A stretch of DNA of 64,000 nucleotides, taken from contig JAQVXZ010000005.1 in assembly GCA_028708845.1 (NCBI GenBank), positions 1 to 64,000 on the forward strand, read 5' to 3'. The stretch's first letter is position 1. Every line of letters starts with the position of its first letter. The notes beneath the pieces are model-generated. The model ran no database searches, was not told the origin of the DNA, and saw nothing but the letters and a program-made list of their open reading frames with translations. Origin of the DNA: Bacteroidales bacterium (lineage in GTDB: Bacteria > Bacteroidota > Bacteroidia > Bacteroidales > P3). The translations under genes and the position numbers were made by a program. Below are positions 27,565 through 37,424 of the stretch, in pieces.

Positions 27565-28149
27565 TTAGTCTTTCATAAAAATTATCCAATCCCAATCTTC
27601 TGGGTTTCCTACTCCTACGCTTGGTGTGTATAAGAATAGTTTTATTGTAGCATTAGGATTAGATTTTAGATATTCCCTCACTTTTACCAATCCTTGGACT
27701 GATGCCCATACTTGTTCGTAATCGTATTCTGTTTCGTTTGGATTGAAAACGTTTTCATAGCCTGCTCTTGGAAAAATAATATCATTTGTAAGTACGCGTT
27801 GAAATTGATTGGCAGGTAATATATTTTGTGGTATTGCAATATGTCCTTTTCCCATCCAAATAATGCTTCCGTCAAAAATAACTTGATTTGCTTCCTGGTA
27901 TATTAATTTTATATTCCCAAAATCGCCTGGAGCGTTGTACTGAGTTGTGATTGTGAAGCTTGAGGTTGGTACATTATAAGTTGTTTCCATGCCTCCCTCA
28001 AATTCATTTGTCAAGTAATCAACCTTAAGCATTAGGACTTTGGAGCTAATTTCCAGCTCTTCATCTTCGCATGATGAAAACAGAAAAATGCTTAGAAAAG
28101 CCACAATAAGAATTGATATATATTTGAATATTAAATTTATTGTTTGCAT
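27565..28149 (-). CDS. Hypothetical lipoprotein
   Basis: I start at the ATG at 28149 (MQTINLIFKY), which puts a lipoprotein signal at the right place: hydrophobic core, then LFSSC with the lipidated Cys27. The earlier in-frame ATG at 28176 would add nine residues before it. The protein has 194 residues. After CEDEELEISS comes a beta-rich domain with no motif I recognise. A Cys followed by acidic residues resembles the surface-export signal of Bacteroidota lipoproteins, so surface exposure is possible. No operon partner is evident. Confidence 0.6.
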   Translation of the reverse strand: MQTINLIFKYISILIVAFLSIFLFSSCEDEELEISSKVLMLKVDYLTNEFEGGMETTYNVPTSSFTITTQYNAPGDFGNIKLIYQEANQVIFDGSIIWMGKGHIAIPQNILPANQFQRVLTNDIIFPRAGYENVFNPNETEYDYEQVWASVQGLVKVREYLKSNPNATIKLFLYTPSVGVGNPEDWDWIIFMKD

Positions 28150-28213
28150 AATCTTTCTTGTATTAATAAGAAACAAAGATACATTGAAAAATTAAAAAAT
28201 GCAAATTCATACT

Positions 28214-28250
28214 AAGAAAAAATGCAGAAGCTTTTTAGGACTCCTGCATT
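28214..28250 (-). terminator. Terminator after the M20 dipeptidase gene
   Basis: Read on the minus strand, AATGCAG pairs with CTGCATT across a 16-nt loop (28221-28250), followed by a T-run at 28220-28214. It ends the minus-strand gene whose stop codon is at 28277. Confidence 0.75.
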
Positions 28251-28276
28251 TATAAAGTTATTGCTATGAATTAAGT

Positions 28277-29641
28277 TTATTGTTTTGAGAATTCCTCGTA
28301 AAAGTAGGTAATTGTTTCTATACCGTTGTAGAACTGTTCTAATGGATAGTTCTCATTAGGGGAATGGATTGCATCTGTTGAAAGTCCAAAGCCCATAAGT
28401 ATTGATTTTATTCCTAATATTCTTTCAAAGCCTGCAACAATTGGAATTGAACCACCGCTTCTTGTTGGCACAGGTCTCTTTCCGTAAGTTCTTTGGTAAG
28501 CTTTGTCTGCTGCTATATAAGCTGGCATATCGATAGGAGACACATAAGCATATCCGCCGTGAAGTGGTGTTACTTCTACTTTAACGCTTTTTGGTGCTAG
28601 ACTCTCGAAGTGTTTTTGGAAACGTTCGGTTATTACATTATAATCTTGGTCTGGAACAAGACGGAATGAGATTTTAGCGTGAGCTGTTGAAGGAATAACT
28701 GTTTTTGCTCCCTCTCCTTGGTATCCTCCCCATATTCCGCAAACATCTAGTGATGGACGTATGCCTGTTCTTTCAATTGTTGAGTATCCCTTTTCACCGT
28801 GTAGCTCCTCTACATCTATTTCTTTCTTATATTCTTCTTCGTTATAAGGTGCTTTTGACATTAGTTCCCTTTCTTCATCCGAAACAAAAACTACTTCTTT
28901 ATAGAATCCAGGTACTGTTATATGGTTATTCTCATCTGAAAGCTTGGTTATCATTTCGCAAAGTATGTTGATTGGGTTTGCAACTGCTCCTCCGTAAAGT
29001 CCAGAGTGCAAGTCTCTGTTTGGGCCTGTTACTTTCACTTCAACATATCCAAGTCCTCTTAGTCCTGTTGTGATTGATGGGGTGTCAGGTGATATCATTC
29101 CTGTGTCGGAAACAAGGATAATATCAGCTTGAAGAAGTTCCTTATGTTCTTCACAGAAAGGATAAAGTGATGGTGAGCCTACTTCTTCTTCGCCTTCTAA
29201 CATAAACTTAACGTTACAAGGCAATTGGTTTGTTTTAACTAAGTATTCGAATGCTTTTGCGTGCATAAAGGATTGCCCCTTGTCGTCATCAGCTCCTCTT
29301 GCCCAAATCTTACCGTCTTTAATTACTGGTTCGAATGGATTAGTGTCCCAAAGTTCTAACGGATCTACTGGCATAACATCATAATGACCATATATCATTA
29401 TTGTTTTTAGCTTAGGGTCTATTATCTTTTCTGCATAAACAATAGGGTTTCCTTGTGATGGCATTACCTCACACTTATCAGCTCCTGCTGCAAGAATGAA
29501 TTGTTTCCATTTCTCAGCACAACGAATCATGTCGTCTTTGTGTGCGTCTATTGAGGAGATTGAAGGTATTCTTATTAATTCGAAAAGCTCTTCTAAAAAC
29601 CTTTCTTTGTTTTCTTCGATGTAGTTTTTGATGTTATTCAT
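28277..29641 (-). CDS. M20 family dipeptidase
   Basis: This cytoplasmic zinc metallopeptidase of 454 residues cleaves dipeptides (PepV/CNDP-like). The metal and catalytic residues are recognisable: His and Asp in MIYGHYDVMPV, the bridging Asp in ARGADDDKGQ, the general-base Glu in LEGEEEVGS, then SDTG and the late GGSIPIV and His in DAIHSPNEN. A dimerisation insert (M20 dimer domain) lies between, with TGPNRDLHSGLYGG. No signal peptide is present. It fits the amino-acid and peptide metabolism also suggested by the S46 peptidase and HutH. It lies 23 bp after the SPOR-like gene on the same strand. Confidence 0.93.
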   Translation of the reverse strand: MNNIKNYIEENKERFLEELFELIRIPSISSIDAHKDDMIRCAEKWKQFILAAGADKCEVMPSQGNPIVYAEKIIDPKLKTIMIYGHYDVMPVDPLELWDTNPFEPVIKDGKIWARGADDDKGQSFMHAKAFEYLVKTNQLPCNVKFMLEGEEEVGSPSLYPFCEEHKELLQADIILVSDTGMISPDTPSITTGLRGLGYVEVKVTGPNRDLHSGLYGGAVANPINILCEMITKLSDENNHITVPGFYKEVVFVSDEERELMSKAPYNEEEYKKEIDVEELHGEKGYSTIERTGIRPSLDVCGIWGGYQGEGAKTVIPSTAHAKISFRLVPDQDYNVITERFQKHFESLAPKSVKVEVTPLHGGYAYVSPIDMPAYIAADKAYQRTYGKRPVPTRSGGSIPIVAGFERILGIKSILMGFGLSTDAIHSPNENYPLEQFYNGIETITYFYEEFSKQ

Positions 29642-29664
29642 CTTGTGTTTTAAATTTTTATTGT

Positions 29665-30102
29665 TTATTCTGATTCCTCTTCGTAGTACTCTGGAATGAC
29701 TAAATCATCTTTTGAAAGTACCGGAAAGTTAATATAATCTCTTATAATGACAGAGCTAGGATATAATTCTTTAAGATGAATATATAACCCATAAGCATTT
29801 AGTTTTGAAGTGTAGTCTCCACATTTTACTGTAAAGTTTGGTTCTTCGAAAAAGACATAAGCTCTTAAATCTGGAAATCTATTTGCTAGTTCTTCTCTTA
29901 AATCAAAAGCCTTTTGTTTTGAACCAGGACCAGTAAAGACGCCTACCTTTATGCGGTATCCTGGTGCTGTTCTAGCTATTTCATTAAATGTAACATGTTG
30001 TTCTAATATTGTTTGAAGTCTTCCATCTGCAATAACTTCTACTTGTGCAACTGAAGAAATAGCCCATATTAATAGGATGGATAATATAATAAATCTTTTC
30101 AT
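29665..30102 (-). CDS. Exported SPOR-like domain protein
   Basis: The product has 145 residues with a signal peptide (MKRFIILSILLIWAISSVAQ). The mature part reads as a SPOR-type fold: YRIKVGVFTGPGSKQKAFDLREELANRFPDLRAYVFFEEPNFTVKCGDYTSKLNAYGLYIHLK, with the paired aromatic/Gly pattern of the family. SPOR domains bind glycan strands lacking stem peptides. The gene lies between the universal stress gene (16 bp) and the M20 gene (23 bp), so the three may be co-transcribed. The functional link between them is unclear. Confidence 0.75.
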   Translation of the reverse strand: MKRFIILSILLIWAISSVAQVEVIADGRLQTILEQHVTFNEIARTAPGYRIKVGVFTGPGSKQKAFDLREELANRFPDLRAYVFFEEPNFTVKCGDYTSKLNAYGLYIHLKELYPSSVIIRDYINFPVLSKDDLVIPEYYEEESE

Positions 30103-30118
30103 TCTTAGCTATTAGCGT

Positions 30119-30940
30119 TTACTTTGCTGCTCCGTGAAGCTGTACAACTGGAACAATTAGAACTGGAACTGGAGAAAGGTTAATCATTTGCTGTGAGTAT
30201 GGTCCTAAGAAAAGCAGATTTGAAATTGTCTTTTCTTGTTCTGTCATCACAACAATTAAGTCGGCATTAATTCTGTTTGAATATTCAATTGTTGCCGTGG
30301 TGATATTTTCTGCATCAACGTATTCTACTGTATGTGGTAATTGATGCTTGTCTAGGAAAGTTTCAACACTCCTAACAAAACCTACGACTTCGTTTCTAAC
30401 TGTTTGAACCTTTGTGGTCTGAACTCCAAGTACAGCAATATTAGATTGAGGGAACATCTTTGCAAATTCAATTGTCCAAGGCACCTTTTGTCTTGTGTCT
30501 CTTGAGGAGTCAATTGGAAGTACTATCTTATCAAGATGTTTATCAAAATTAAATGTTTCTCTAATTATTAAGACAGGAGTCTCGCACTCGGTTACTATTT
30601 TAAAAGTATTTTGTCCTGCATATTTTTCATCAAAGCCACCTTTACCGTGTGCTCCAATAACAATCATATCAGGCTTTTCATTCTTTGCTAAATTAGCAAT
30701 AGCTTGATAAACTCTACCTTTGCAAATAATATATGAAATCTTTTTACCATTAAGTTTCGGAGTGTAGGTTATAGCAAGATCATGAAGTTGTTTTTGAGCT
30801 TCTTCTTTATCCATTTCCTTGGTTTCTACCCACGCCATTAGAATATCTGCCCCTGTTCTATTAGCTATATCTACAGCAAGCCTTAAAGCTACCATTGATG
30901 AGTTGGAAAAATCAATTCCAACAATAATCTGAGACATCAT
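30119..30940 (-). CDS. Universal stress protein, two UspA domains
   Basis: This 273-residue cytoplasmic protein contains two UspA-like halves. The first starts IIVGIDFSNSS and has the nucleotide-binding loop IGAHGKGGFDEKYAGQNTFKIV at about 95-116, so it may bind ATP. The second starts KIVLPIDSSRDTR near 138 and lacks a clear glycine loop (it reads TEQEKTISNLLFLGPYSQQMIN). Start at the ATG at 30940; a second ATG follows at once. Tandem UspA proteins are common in Bacteroidota, and their partners are usually unknown. The gene is divergent from ruvB. Confidence 0.88.
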   Translation of the reverse strand: MMSQIIVGIDFSNSSMVALRLAVDIANRTGADILMAWVETKEMDKEEAQKQLHDLAITYTPKLNGKKISYIICKGRVYQAIANLAKNEKPDMIVIGAHGKGGFDEKYAGQNTFKIVTECETPVLIIRETFNFDKHLDKIVLPIDSSRDTRQKVPWTIEFAKMFPQSNIAVLGVQTTKVQTVRNEVVGFVRSVETFLDKHQLPHTVEYVDAENITTATIEYSNRINADLIVVMTEQEKTISNLLFLGPYSQQMINLSPVPVLIVPVVQLHGAAK

Positions 30941-30998
30941 AATATTTAAGTTTTAAATTAATAATCAAAATAATTGTCTTCTTAAATTAGAAAATCAC

Positions 30999-31006
30999 TA
31001 CTTTTG
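30999..31006 (+). promoter_or_regulatory. Probable -7 box of ruvB
   Basis: TACTTTTG with a TTG at 30974 (22 bp spacer, slightly long) lies in the divergent gap ahead of ruvB. The leader would be about 75 nt. Confidence 0.4.
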
Positions 31007-31087
31007 CAGTTATAATCAACCAAATTAATATTTGGCAAATATAAGTATTGTTGCTATAAAATGCAAATTATTTACTAATTATTTAAT

Positions 31088-32128
31088 ATGAACGAAAACT
31101 TAGACCCTAATTCTGAAAGATTAAATAACAATGAAAAAGACTTTGAAAGAGCTCTAAGACCTTTAAGGTTCGATAGTTTTGTTGGGCAACCACAGATTAT
31201 TAATAACCTTAAAATATTTGTACAAGCAACAAAAGAAAGAGGAGAAAGCTTAGATCATGTTCTTTTGCATGGACCTCCTGGACTAGGTAAAACAACCCTT
31301 TCATACATAATTGCTAATGAACTTGGGGTTAATCTTAAACTTACTTCTGGTCCTGTATTGGAAAAACCAGGAGAACTGGCTGGAATTTTAACTAATTTAG
31401 AAGAAAATGATGTTCTTTTTATTGATGAAATTCATCGTTTGAGTCCAGTGGTTGAGGAATACCTTTATTCTGCTATGGAGGATTATAAAATTGATATATT
31501 AATTGAATCGGGTCCAAATGCAAGAAGTGTGCAAATTGCTCTTAATCCTTTCACTCTGATTGGTGCAACAACACGTTCTGGGCTTCTTACTGCTCCTCTT
31601 AGGTCTAGGTTTGGAATTACTTCTCGTCTTCAATATTATAATCACGACACACTTAACCAAATAATAAAACGTTCTGCTAATATACTTAATACGCCGATTG
31701 AGGATGATGCTTCATTTGAAATAGCTCGTAGAAGTAGAGGAACTCCTCGTATTGCTAACTTGCTTTTGAGAAGGGTAAGAGATTTTGCACAAATTAAGGG
31801 AGATGGAATTATAACAATTGCAATTGCTCAAATGGCACTCTTAGCTCTTAACGTTGATAAGCATGGTTTGGATGAGATGGACAATAGAATACTTTCTGCA
31901 ATAATTGAGAAATTTAAGGGAGGACCTGTTGGCATTACAACAATTGCAACAGCTGTTGGAGAGGATGCAGGAACACTTGAAGAGGTTTATGAACCTTTCT
32001 TGATTCAAGAAGGATTCTTAATGAGAACATCAAGAGGAAGAGAAGCAACTGCATTAGCTTATAAACACTTAGGTAAGAACTATATCGATAGAAATGGTAT
32101 GGGAGACTTATTTAACACAGATAAATAA
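31088..32128 (+). CDS. ruvB: Holliday junction branch-migration helicase RuvB
   Basis: RuvB is the hexameric AAA+ motor that drives branch migration with RuvA during recombinational repair. The length of 346 residues is standard. Walker A is GPPGLGKTT at about 61-69, Walker B is [10 protein letters not shown], sensor 1 is GATTRSG, and the arginine-finger region is in [10 protein letters not shown]. The C-terminal winged helix carries [28 protein letters not shown]. The hutH gene starts 28 bp after its stop. ruvA and ruvC are not in the window. Confidence 0.98.
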   Translation: MNENLDPNSERLNNNEKDFERALRPLRFDSFVGQPQIINNLKIFVQATKERGESLDHVLLHGPPGLGKTTLSYIIANELGVNLKLTSGPVLEKPGELAGILTNLEENDVLFIDEIHRLSPVVEEYLYSAMEDYKIDILIESGPNARSVQIALNPFTLIGATTRSGLLTAPLRSRFGITSRLQYYNHDTLNQIIKRSANILNTPIEDDASFEIARRSRGTPRIANLLLRRVRDFAQIKGDGIITIAIAQMALLALNVDKHGLDEMDNRILSAIIEKFKGGPVGITTIATAVGEDAGTLEEVYEPFLIQEGFLMRTSRGREATALAYKHLGKNYIDRNGMGDLFNTDK

Positions 32129-32156
32129 TAATAAAAATAACAAAACAAATACAATA

Positions 32157-33662
32157 ATGACTACACACAAAATTAGTAAAGAACATTTAACACTTAAAGA
32201 AGTTGAAAAGATATTAAATTCTAATACTAAATTAGAATTATCAGAAGATGCAAAAACAAGAATAAATAGATGTAGAGAGTATCTTGACCAAAAGACAGAA
32301 AATGAAAAAGAACCTATCTACGGAGTAACAACAGGGTTTGGTTCTTTATGTAATATTTCAATTAGTAAGGAACAACTTTCTCAACTTCAAAAGAACTTAG
32401 TAATGTCTCATGCTTGTGGTATGGGTGATGAGGTTCCAGAAGAGATTGTTCGCATTATGTTATTGAACAAAATCCAATCTCTTTCTTATGGTCACTCAGG
32501 GGTACAGCTAAAGACTGTTGAAAGATTAATTGCTTTCTTTAACGAAGAAATATATCCTGTTGTTTACCAACAAGGATCAATGGGAGCATCAGGTGACTTG
32601 GCTCCACTAGCTCATATGTGTTTACCTCTTCTTAATCTAGGAGAAGTTAATTACAAAGGAACTCGATATAGTGCAGAAGAGATAAATAAGAAATTTGGAT
32701 TTGAACCAATAGAATTACAATCAAAAGAAGGATTAGCATTATTAAACGGAACTCAATTTATGAGCGCTTATGCGGTTTGGAGTGTTTTGAAAGCTCAAAA
32801 ACTATCTTTTCTTGCTGACTTAATACTATCTGTATCATTAGATGCTTTTGACGGAAGAATAGAACCTTTCTTTGCTCCTGTTCATGAAGTAAGACCTCAC
32901 CAAGGACAAATAGATACTGCTATAAATGTTAGAGAGTTCCTTGAAGGCAGTGAGATAATCAAACAAAAGAAACAACATGTTCAAGACCCATATTCTTTCC
33001 GCTGTGCACCTCAGGTTCACGGAGCTTCAAAGGATGCAATTGGTTGGGTTGCTAGTGTTGTTACAACTGAAATTAACTCAGTAACCGATAACCCTACTGT
33101 TTTCCCTGATTTGGACGTTGTTATTTCAGCAGGAAACTTCCACGGACAACCTCTTGCAATTAATCTTGACTACTTAGCAATTGCGGTTGCAGAACTTGGT
33201 TCTATTTCAGAAAGAAGAACATACCAACTAATTGGAGGAAAGAGAGAGCTTCCTTCATTCTTAGTTGCTAATCCAGGACTTAATTCAGGATTTATGATTC
33301 CTCAGTATAGCCAAGCTTCAATTGTATCTCAATCAAAACAATTATGCACACCAGCATCTGTTGACACCATTGACTCTTCACAAGGACAAGAAGACCATGT
33401 TTCTTTTGGTTCAAATGCTGCAACAAAACTATATAAGGTTATAAATAACACAGAAAGCGTTCTTGCAATTGAATTGTTTAATGCAGCTCAAGCTCTTGAG
33501 TTTAGAAAAAAACAAACTGGGCTAAAATCATCTCCTGTTATTGAGTCATTTGTTGAAGAATTCCGTAAGGATGTAAACTTTGTTCAAGAGGACGAAATAA
33601 TGTTTAATCTAATGCATAAGAGTGTTGAGTTTCTTAACAACATAATGATTGTTGAGGAATAA
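32157..33662 (+). CDS. hutH: Histidine ammonia-lyase
   Basis: HutH removes ammonia from histidine to give urocanate, the first step of histidine degradation. The start at 32157 (MTTHKISKEH) gives 501 residues; the frame extends upstream into ruvB but without good reason. The electrophilic MIO group forms from Ala144-Ser145-Gly146 in GSMGASGDLAPLAH. Ser84-His85 in LVMSHACGMG is the pair typical of histidine-specific members rather than tyrosine or phenylalanine lyases. The other hut genes (hutU, hutI, ftcD) are not adjacent. The ygiQ ATG follows the stop codon with no gap. Confidence 0.93.
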   Translation: MTTHKISKEHLTLKEVEKILNSNTKLELSEDAKTRINRCREYLDQKTENEKEPIYGVTTGFGSLCNISISKEQLSQLQKNLVMSHACGMGDEVPEEIVRIMLLNKIQSLSYGHSGVQLKTVERLIAFFNEEIYPVVYQQGSMGASGDLAPLAHMCLPLLNLGEVNYKGTRYSAEEINKKFGFEPIELQSKEGLALLNGTQFMSAYAVWSVLKAQKLSFLADLILSVSLDAFDGRIEPFFAPVHEVRPHQGQIDTAINVREFLEGSEIIKQKKQHVQDPYSFRCAPQVHGASKDAIGWVASVVTTEINSVTDNPTVFPDLDVVISAGNFHGQPLAINLDYLAIAVAELGSISERRTYQLIGGKRELPSFLVANPGLNSGFMIPQYSQASIVSQSKQLCTPASVDTIDSSQGQEDHVSFGSNAATKLYKVINNTESVLAIELFNAAQALEFRKKQTGLKSSPVIESFVEEFRKDVNFVQEDEIMFNLMHKSVEFLNNIMIVEE

Positions 33663-35399
33663 ATGGCTTTTCTTCCGATAACAAAAAAGGAAATTGACTA
33701 TCTTGGGTGGGATTATGTTGACATCATCATTATTAGTGGTGATGCCTACGTTGACCACCCTAGCTTTGGTCATGCAGTAATTGCAAGGACTCTTGAAAAA
33801 GAAGGCTATCGTGTTGCAATTATTCCTCAGCCCAATTGGAGAGACGACCTAAGGGACTTTAAGAAACTTGGTGCTCCTCGTCTTTTCTTTGGTGTTAGTT
33901 CGGGAGTTATGGACTCAATGGTTAATCACTATACAGCTTCCAAAAGGCTAAGAAGTGATGACGCCTATACTCCAAACGGAGAGGCAGGATATAGACCAGA
34001 TTATGCAACAAGCGTTTACTCTAATATTCTTAAAGAAATCTATCCCAACACACCAATTATTATTGGAGGGATTGAAGCCTCGATGAGAAGGAATGCTCAC
34101 TATGACTATTGGAGTGACACGCTTAAACCCTCTATACTAATTGAAAGCAAGGCTGATTTATTGGTTTATGGAATGGGAGAAAAGATAATTGTTGAGATTG
34201 CAAGACTACTCAATGAGGGAAAGAAGATAAATGATATAACTAATATCAATCAGATAGCTTATTTAACTAAGGAAGTCCTTAAAGATGATAAATGGGAATC
34301 AATTGAACTTCCTTCTTATGAGGAATGCTTGACAAGCAAACAAAAACAAGCAAAATCTATTCTTCAAATTGAAACCACTTCAAATAAGATTATTGGAGAA
34401 AGACTTATTCAAAAACACGGTGATGACTATGTTGTGGTTAACCCCTTTGATCCAAATTTTAGCTCAGAGGACTTAGACAAATCATTTGAACTCCCTTACG
34501 AAAGACAGCCTCACCCAAAATATTTGAAAAGAGGTAAGGTGCCTGCTTTGGAAATGATTAAGTTTTCTGTAAATATTCATAGAGGATGCTTTGGAGGATG
34601 TTCTTTCTGCACAATTGCATCTCATCAAGGGAAACAGATAATTTCAAGAAGTGAAACATCTATTCTAAAAGAAATAGATACAATTTCAAAAGACCCAGAC
34701 TTTAAAGGATATTTAAGTGATTTGGGAGGACCTTCTGCAAATATGTATAGGATGAAGGGTATTGACATTAAAATATGCGAAAAATGCAAAAAACCATCTT
34801 GTATCTTCCCTAAAATCTGCACAAACCTTAACTTCGACCATAAACCCCTTATTGATTTATATAAGAAAGTTAGAGAACTGCCTTATATTAAGAAAGCCTT
34901 TGTGGGTAGCGGTGTTCGTTATGACCTTTTTATTGATATTGAGCCTGAAAAGGAAAAGAAATATAGGACAAATGAGTATTTTGAAACCTTATTTCAGCAC
35001 CATGTTTCTGGAAGACTTAAGGTTGCACCCGAACACACAGAGAAAAACGTATTGGATTTAATGAGAAAACCTTCATTTGACCAATTTATTACTTTAAAAC
35101 AAAGATTTGAAGCCTTAAATAAGAAATTCAAACTTCGTCAGCAGCTAATTCCTTATTTTATATCCTCACATCCTGCATGTACAATTAAGGATATGAAGAA
35201 CCTTGCAGATAAAACTAAAGAATTAGGCTATCAGCTCGAACAAGTTCAAGATTTTACTCCAACTCCAATGACAATTTCAACCGAGATATACTATACAGGA
35301 ATAAATGTAATGACAAGAGAAAAGGTCTTTGTGGAGAAAAACCCAGAGGGAAAGAGGAAACAAAATGCAGCATTCTTTTGGTGGAAACCCCAAAGATAA
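33663..35399 (+). CDS. YgiQ family radical SAM protein (UPF0313)
   Basis: This 578-residue protein starts at the ATG directly after the hutH stop codon, so the two are translationally linked. The radical SAM cluster motif is C309-x3-C313-x2-C316 in HRGCFGGCSFCTIASHQG. An N-terminal B12-binding-like region has SGDAYVDHPSFGHAVIART. Family blocks GGIEASMRRNAHYDYWSD, LKVAPEHTEKNVL and QVQDFTPTPMT are all present. A Cys-rich insert (CEKCKKPSC, KICTN) may hold a second metal site. The family is widespread and its reaction is not established. Array E begins right at its stop codon. Confidence 0.92.
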   Translation: MAFLPITKKEIDYLGWDYVDIIIISGDAYVDHPSFGHAVIARTLEKEGYRVAIIPQPNWRDDLRDFKKLGAPRLFFGVSSGVMDSMVNHYTASKRLRSDDAYTPNGEAGYRPDYATSVYSNILKEIYPNTPIIIGGIEASMRRNAHYDYWSDTLKPSILIESKADLLVYGMGEKIIVEIARLLNEGKKINDITNINQIAYLTKEVLKDDKWESIELPSYEECLTSKQKQAKSILQIETTSNKIIGERLIQKHGDDYVVVNPFDPNFSSEDLDKSFELPYERQPHPKYLKRGKVPALEMIKFSVNIHRGCFGGCSFCTIASHQGKQIISRSETSILKEIDTISKDPDFKGYLSDLGGPSANMYRMKGIDIKICEKCKKPSCIFPKICTNLNFDHKPLIDLYKKVRELPYIKKAFVGSGVRYDLFIDIEPEKEKKYRTNEYFETLFQHHVSGRLKVAPEHTEKNVLDLMRKPSFDQFITLKQRFEALNKKFKLRQQLIPYFISSHPACTIKDMKNLADKTKELGYQLEQVQDFTPTPMTISTEIYYTGINVMTREKVFVEKNPEGKRKQNAAFFWWKPQR

Positions 35400-35526
35400 G
35401 AAGCCTAATAACAAAACGCTGAAACAATTTACTGAAACAAAGAAAGGATTTGCTGAAACGAAGAAAGAATTTGCTGAAACGAAGAAAGGATTTCCTGAAT
35501 CTTCGTTTCATTTTCTTAAAACAAAG
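35396..35526. repeat. Array E: CGAAG-type slots at exactly 21 bp
   Basis: This array lies between the convergent ygiQ and ctpA genes. Units of the form GAAACGAAGAAAG followed by (G/A)ATTTGCT recur, with core centres at 35419 (CGCTG), 35440 (CAAAG), 35461 (CGAAG), 35482 (CGAAG), 35503 (CTTCG, inverted) and 35524 (CAAAG), an exact 21-bp step. A weak ATAAG at 35398 continues the phase into the ygiQ stop codon. The same CGAAG/CTTCG core frames arrays A and B and forms array F. Confidence 0.8.
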
Positions 35527-35580
35527 ATTCAAAAAACCCTCCTAACTTTTAGCTTTTACTTCTTAGCTTTTAACTAAGTG

Positions 35581-37350
35581 CTACTTCTTATTTGAAATAA
35601 TACTATTGTAAAGTTTATCGTCCTTAATAACTGTTATTGCTTTTTGAAGTCCATCATCAGTATCTTTTATTGATTGGTAGTAGTATTTAACTCCATAAAG
35701 ATTTCTTGCAATCATAGCCTTAAGACTTGCCTCAATGAATATATCAGACCTCTTTGTCATCTCTTCCATTTTATCATCCTCCTTCTTTGCTTTTGTAATA
35801 ACTTCATCCAGAAGTTCTGAATTTGAAAGAAGCTCCTTTGCATATTCTTCGTAGGAGCTGAAGTTTTTAGACACTGTATCCTTAGTTTGTTTAACAATAT
35901 AGTCCAATATCATTGAATTAACCCATTCTTTCTTTATTTCATTTTGCTCAACTCCTTCTTTCTTAGCATAATTAGTGAATTTCTCCATTAGGTTGAGGCT
36001 TGGGTATGAATTATTATAATCTTCAAAGGTTGGGTTTTGTTTAAGGAAGCTTTCTCTGTTTTCTTCCATCCACTGCATAGAAAAATTATTGAAAATTCCT
36101 TTTGAACGTAGATTAATCAGATAGTCAGAAGCCCTTGAGGTGTCTATTGGAACAAAAACGTCTGGCATTATTCCTCCTCCTCCATAAACTATTCTGCCGT
36201 TTGCAGTATTATATTTAAGAGAATCTGGGAAGGTTATTGAATCTGGAGTTATTAGCTCTTTGTGTTGATATCGTCTCATATAGTCATTATAATATGAATC
36301 TAGTCCATCATCCCATGGTTTTTGAATACAACGTCCGCTTGGCGTGTAGTATCTTGATGTTGTTAATCTTATTTGAGAACCATCAGGCAAATTAAAAGGT
36401 CTTTGAACCAAACCTTTTCCAAAGCTTCTTCTTCCTATAATAACTCCTCTGTCCCAGTCTTGAATTGCTCCTGATACAATTTCGGAAGCAGATGCAGAAC
36501 CTTCATCTATTAGGACCACGATTTTACCTTTCTCGAACGTCCCTTTTCTTTCTGCCTTAAAGTCATATCGTGGAGAAGAAACTCCTTCTGTATATACTAA
36601 TAGTTTGTCATCACTTAAGAACTCATCACATATTTTAAATGCAACATCTAAGTATCCACCGCCATTTCCCCTAAGATCGAATATTAGTTCTTTCATCCCT
36701 TGTTTCTTTAAGTCTTCAATTGCTTCCACAACTTCTTCAGTTGATTTTTGTGCAAACCTATCGAGACGAATGTATCCAAGAGTTTTATCAAGCATAAACC
36801 ATGTGTCAACGCTTGTGATTGGAATTTTATCTCTAATTATTTCAAATATTATTGGTTCTTTCCTTCCTCTTCTTTCAACAGTTAAATTAACTTTTGTTCC
36901 TTTTACCCCTCTTAGGTGTTTAAATACAAAATCATTCTTTATTGTATCACCTGTTGCCACTTTATCATCAACCTTAATTATTTTATCTCCTGGCATTACT
37001 CCAACCTTTTCAGAAGGACCTCCTCTAATAACATCAACAACATGAATTGTATCCTTCATTATTTGAAAAGAAATTCCAACTCCATCGAAATTACCAATTA
37101 ATGGTTCATTCATCTTCTGAACATCTTCCTTTGTAATATAAACCGAATGAGGGTCGAGTTCTTTCAACATATTCACTATCCCCTTTTCAACTATTTTTGG
37201 CATATCAGGCTTTTCCGCATAATAATATCTAATCATATTTAATGTAAATGACATTTTGTTGTCAGTAGACAATAATTCAGTCTTATCAATCGTTTGAGCC
37301 GTTAAATATGATGAAATTAATAAAAATAAAGAAAAAAGAATTTGTTTCAT
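35581..37350 (-). CDS. C-terminal processing protease (S41 family, CtpA-like)
   Basis: This 589-residue exported protease (signal peptide MKQILFSLFLLISSYLTAQ) degrades or trims periplasmic proteins from their C-termini. A PDZ domain covers about residues 80-165 (GVGISFQIMKDTIHVVDVIRGGPSEKVGVMPGDKI). The protease core includes YIRLDRF, LIFDLRGNGGGYLDVA, and the catalytic Ser in GSASASE (about 284-290), with the general-base Lys in SFGKGLVQ (about 309-316). The C-terminal 200 residues are a helical tail typical of Bacteroidota members. A TACTTTTG box on the minus strand at 37396-37403 is a likely promoter. It is divergent from lepB. Confidence 0.93.
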   Translation of the reverse strand: MKQILFSLFLLISSYLTAQTIDKTELLSTDNKMSFTLNMIRYYYAEKPDMPKIVEKGIVNMLKELDPHSVYITKEDVQKMNEPLIGNFDGVGISFQIMKDTIHVVDVIRGGPSEKVGVMPGDKIIKVDDKVATGDTIKNDFVFKHLRGVKGTKVNLTVERRGRKEPIIFEIIRDKIPITSVDTWFMLDKTLGYIRLDRFAQKSTEEVVEAIEDLKKQGMKELIFDLRGNGGGYLDVAFKICDEFLSDDKLLVYTEGVSSPRYDFKAERKGTFEKGKIVVLIDEGSASASEIVSGAIQDWDRGVIIGRRSFGKGLVQRPFNLPDGSQIRLTTSRYYTPSGRCIQKPWDDGLDSYYNDYMRRYQHKELITPDSITFPDSLKYNTANGRIVYGGGGIMPDVFVPIDTSRASDYLINLRSKGIFNNFSMQWMEENRESFLKQNPTFEDYNNSYPSLNLMEKFTNYAKKEGVEQNEIKKEWVNSMILDYIVKQTKDTVSKNFSSYEEYAKELLSNSELLDEVITKAKKEDDKMEEMTKRSDIFIEASLKAMIARNLYGVKYYYQSIKDTDDGLQKAITVIKDDKLYNSIISNKK

Positions 37351-37395
37351 AGCAATAATAATTTATACTTTGTCGTTAATAAATGTTGAGGAGTG

Positions 37396-37403
37396 CAAAA
37401 GTA
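37396..37403 (-). promoter_or_regulatory. -7 box of the ctpA-like gene
   Basis: TACTTTTG on the minus strand lies 45 bp upstream of the start codon at 37350, inside the 74-bp divergent gap with lepB. Confidence 0.45.
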
Positions 37404-37424
37404 ACAATAAAAATTTAAATATAG

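Noticed and set aside
32094..32156. Upstream start for hutH inside ruvB
   Set aside because: The extension overlaps the ruvB end and has low complexity ([10 protein letters not shown]); MTTHKISKEH fits the family start.
35329..35577. ORF with an ETKKGFA repeat after ygiQ
   Set aside because: It overlaps the ygiQ C-terminus in another frame and the repeat is only array E translated.
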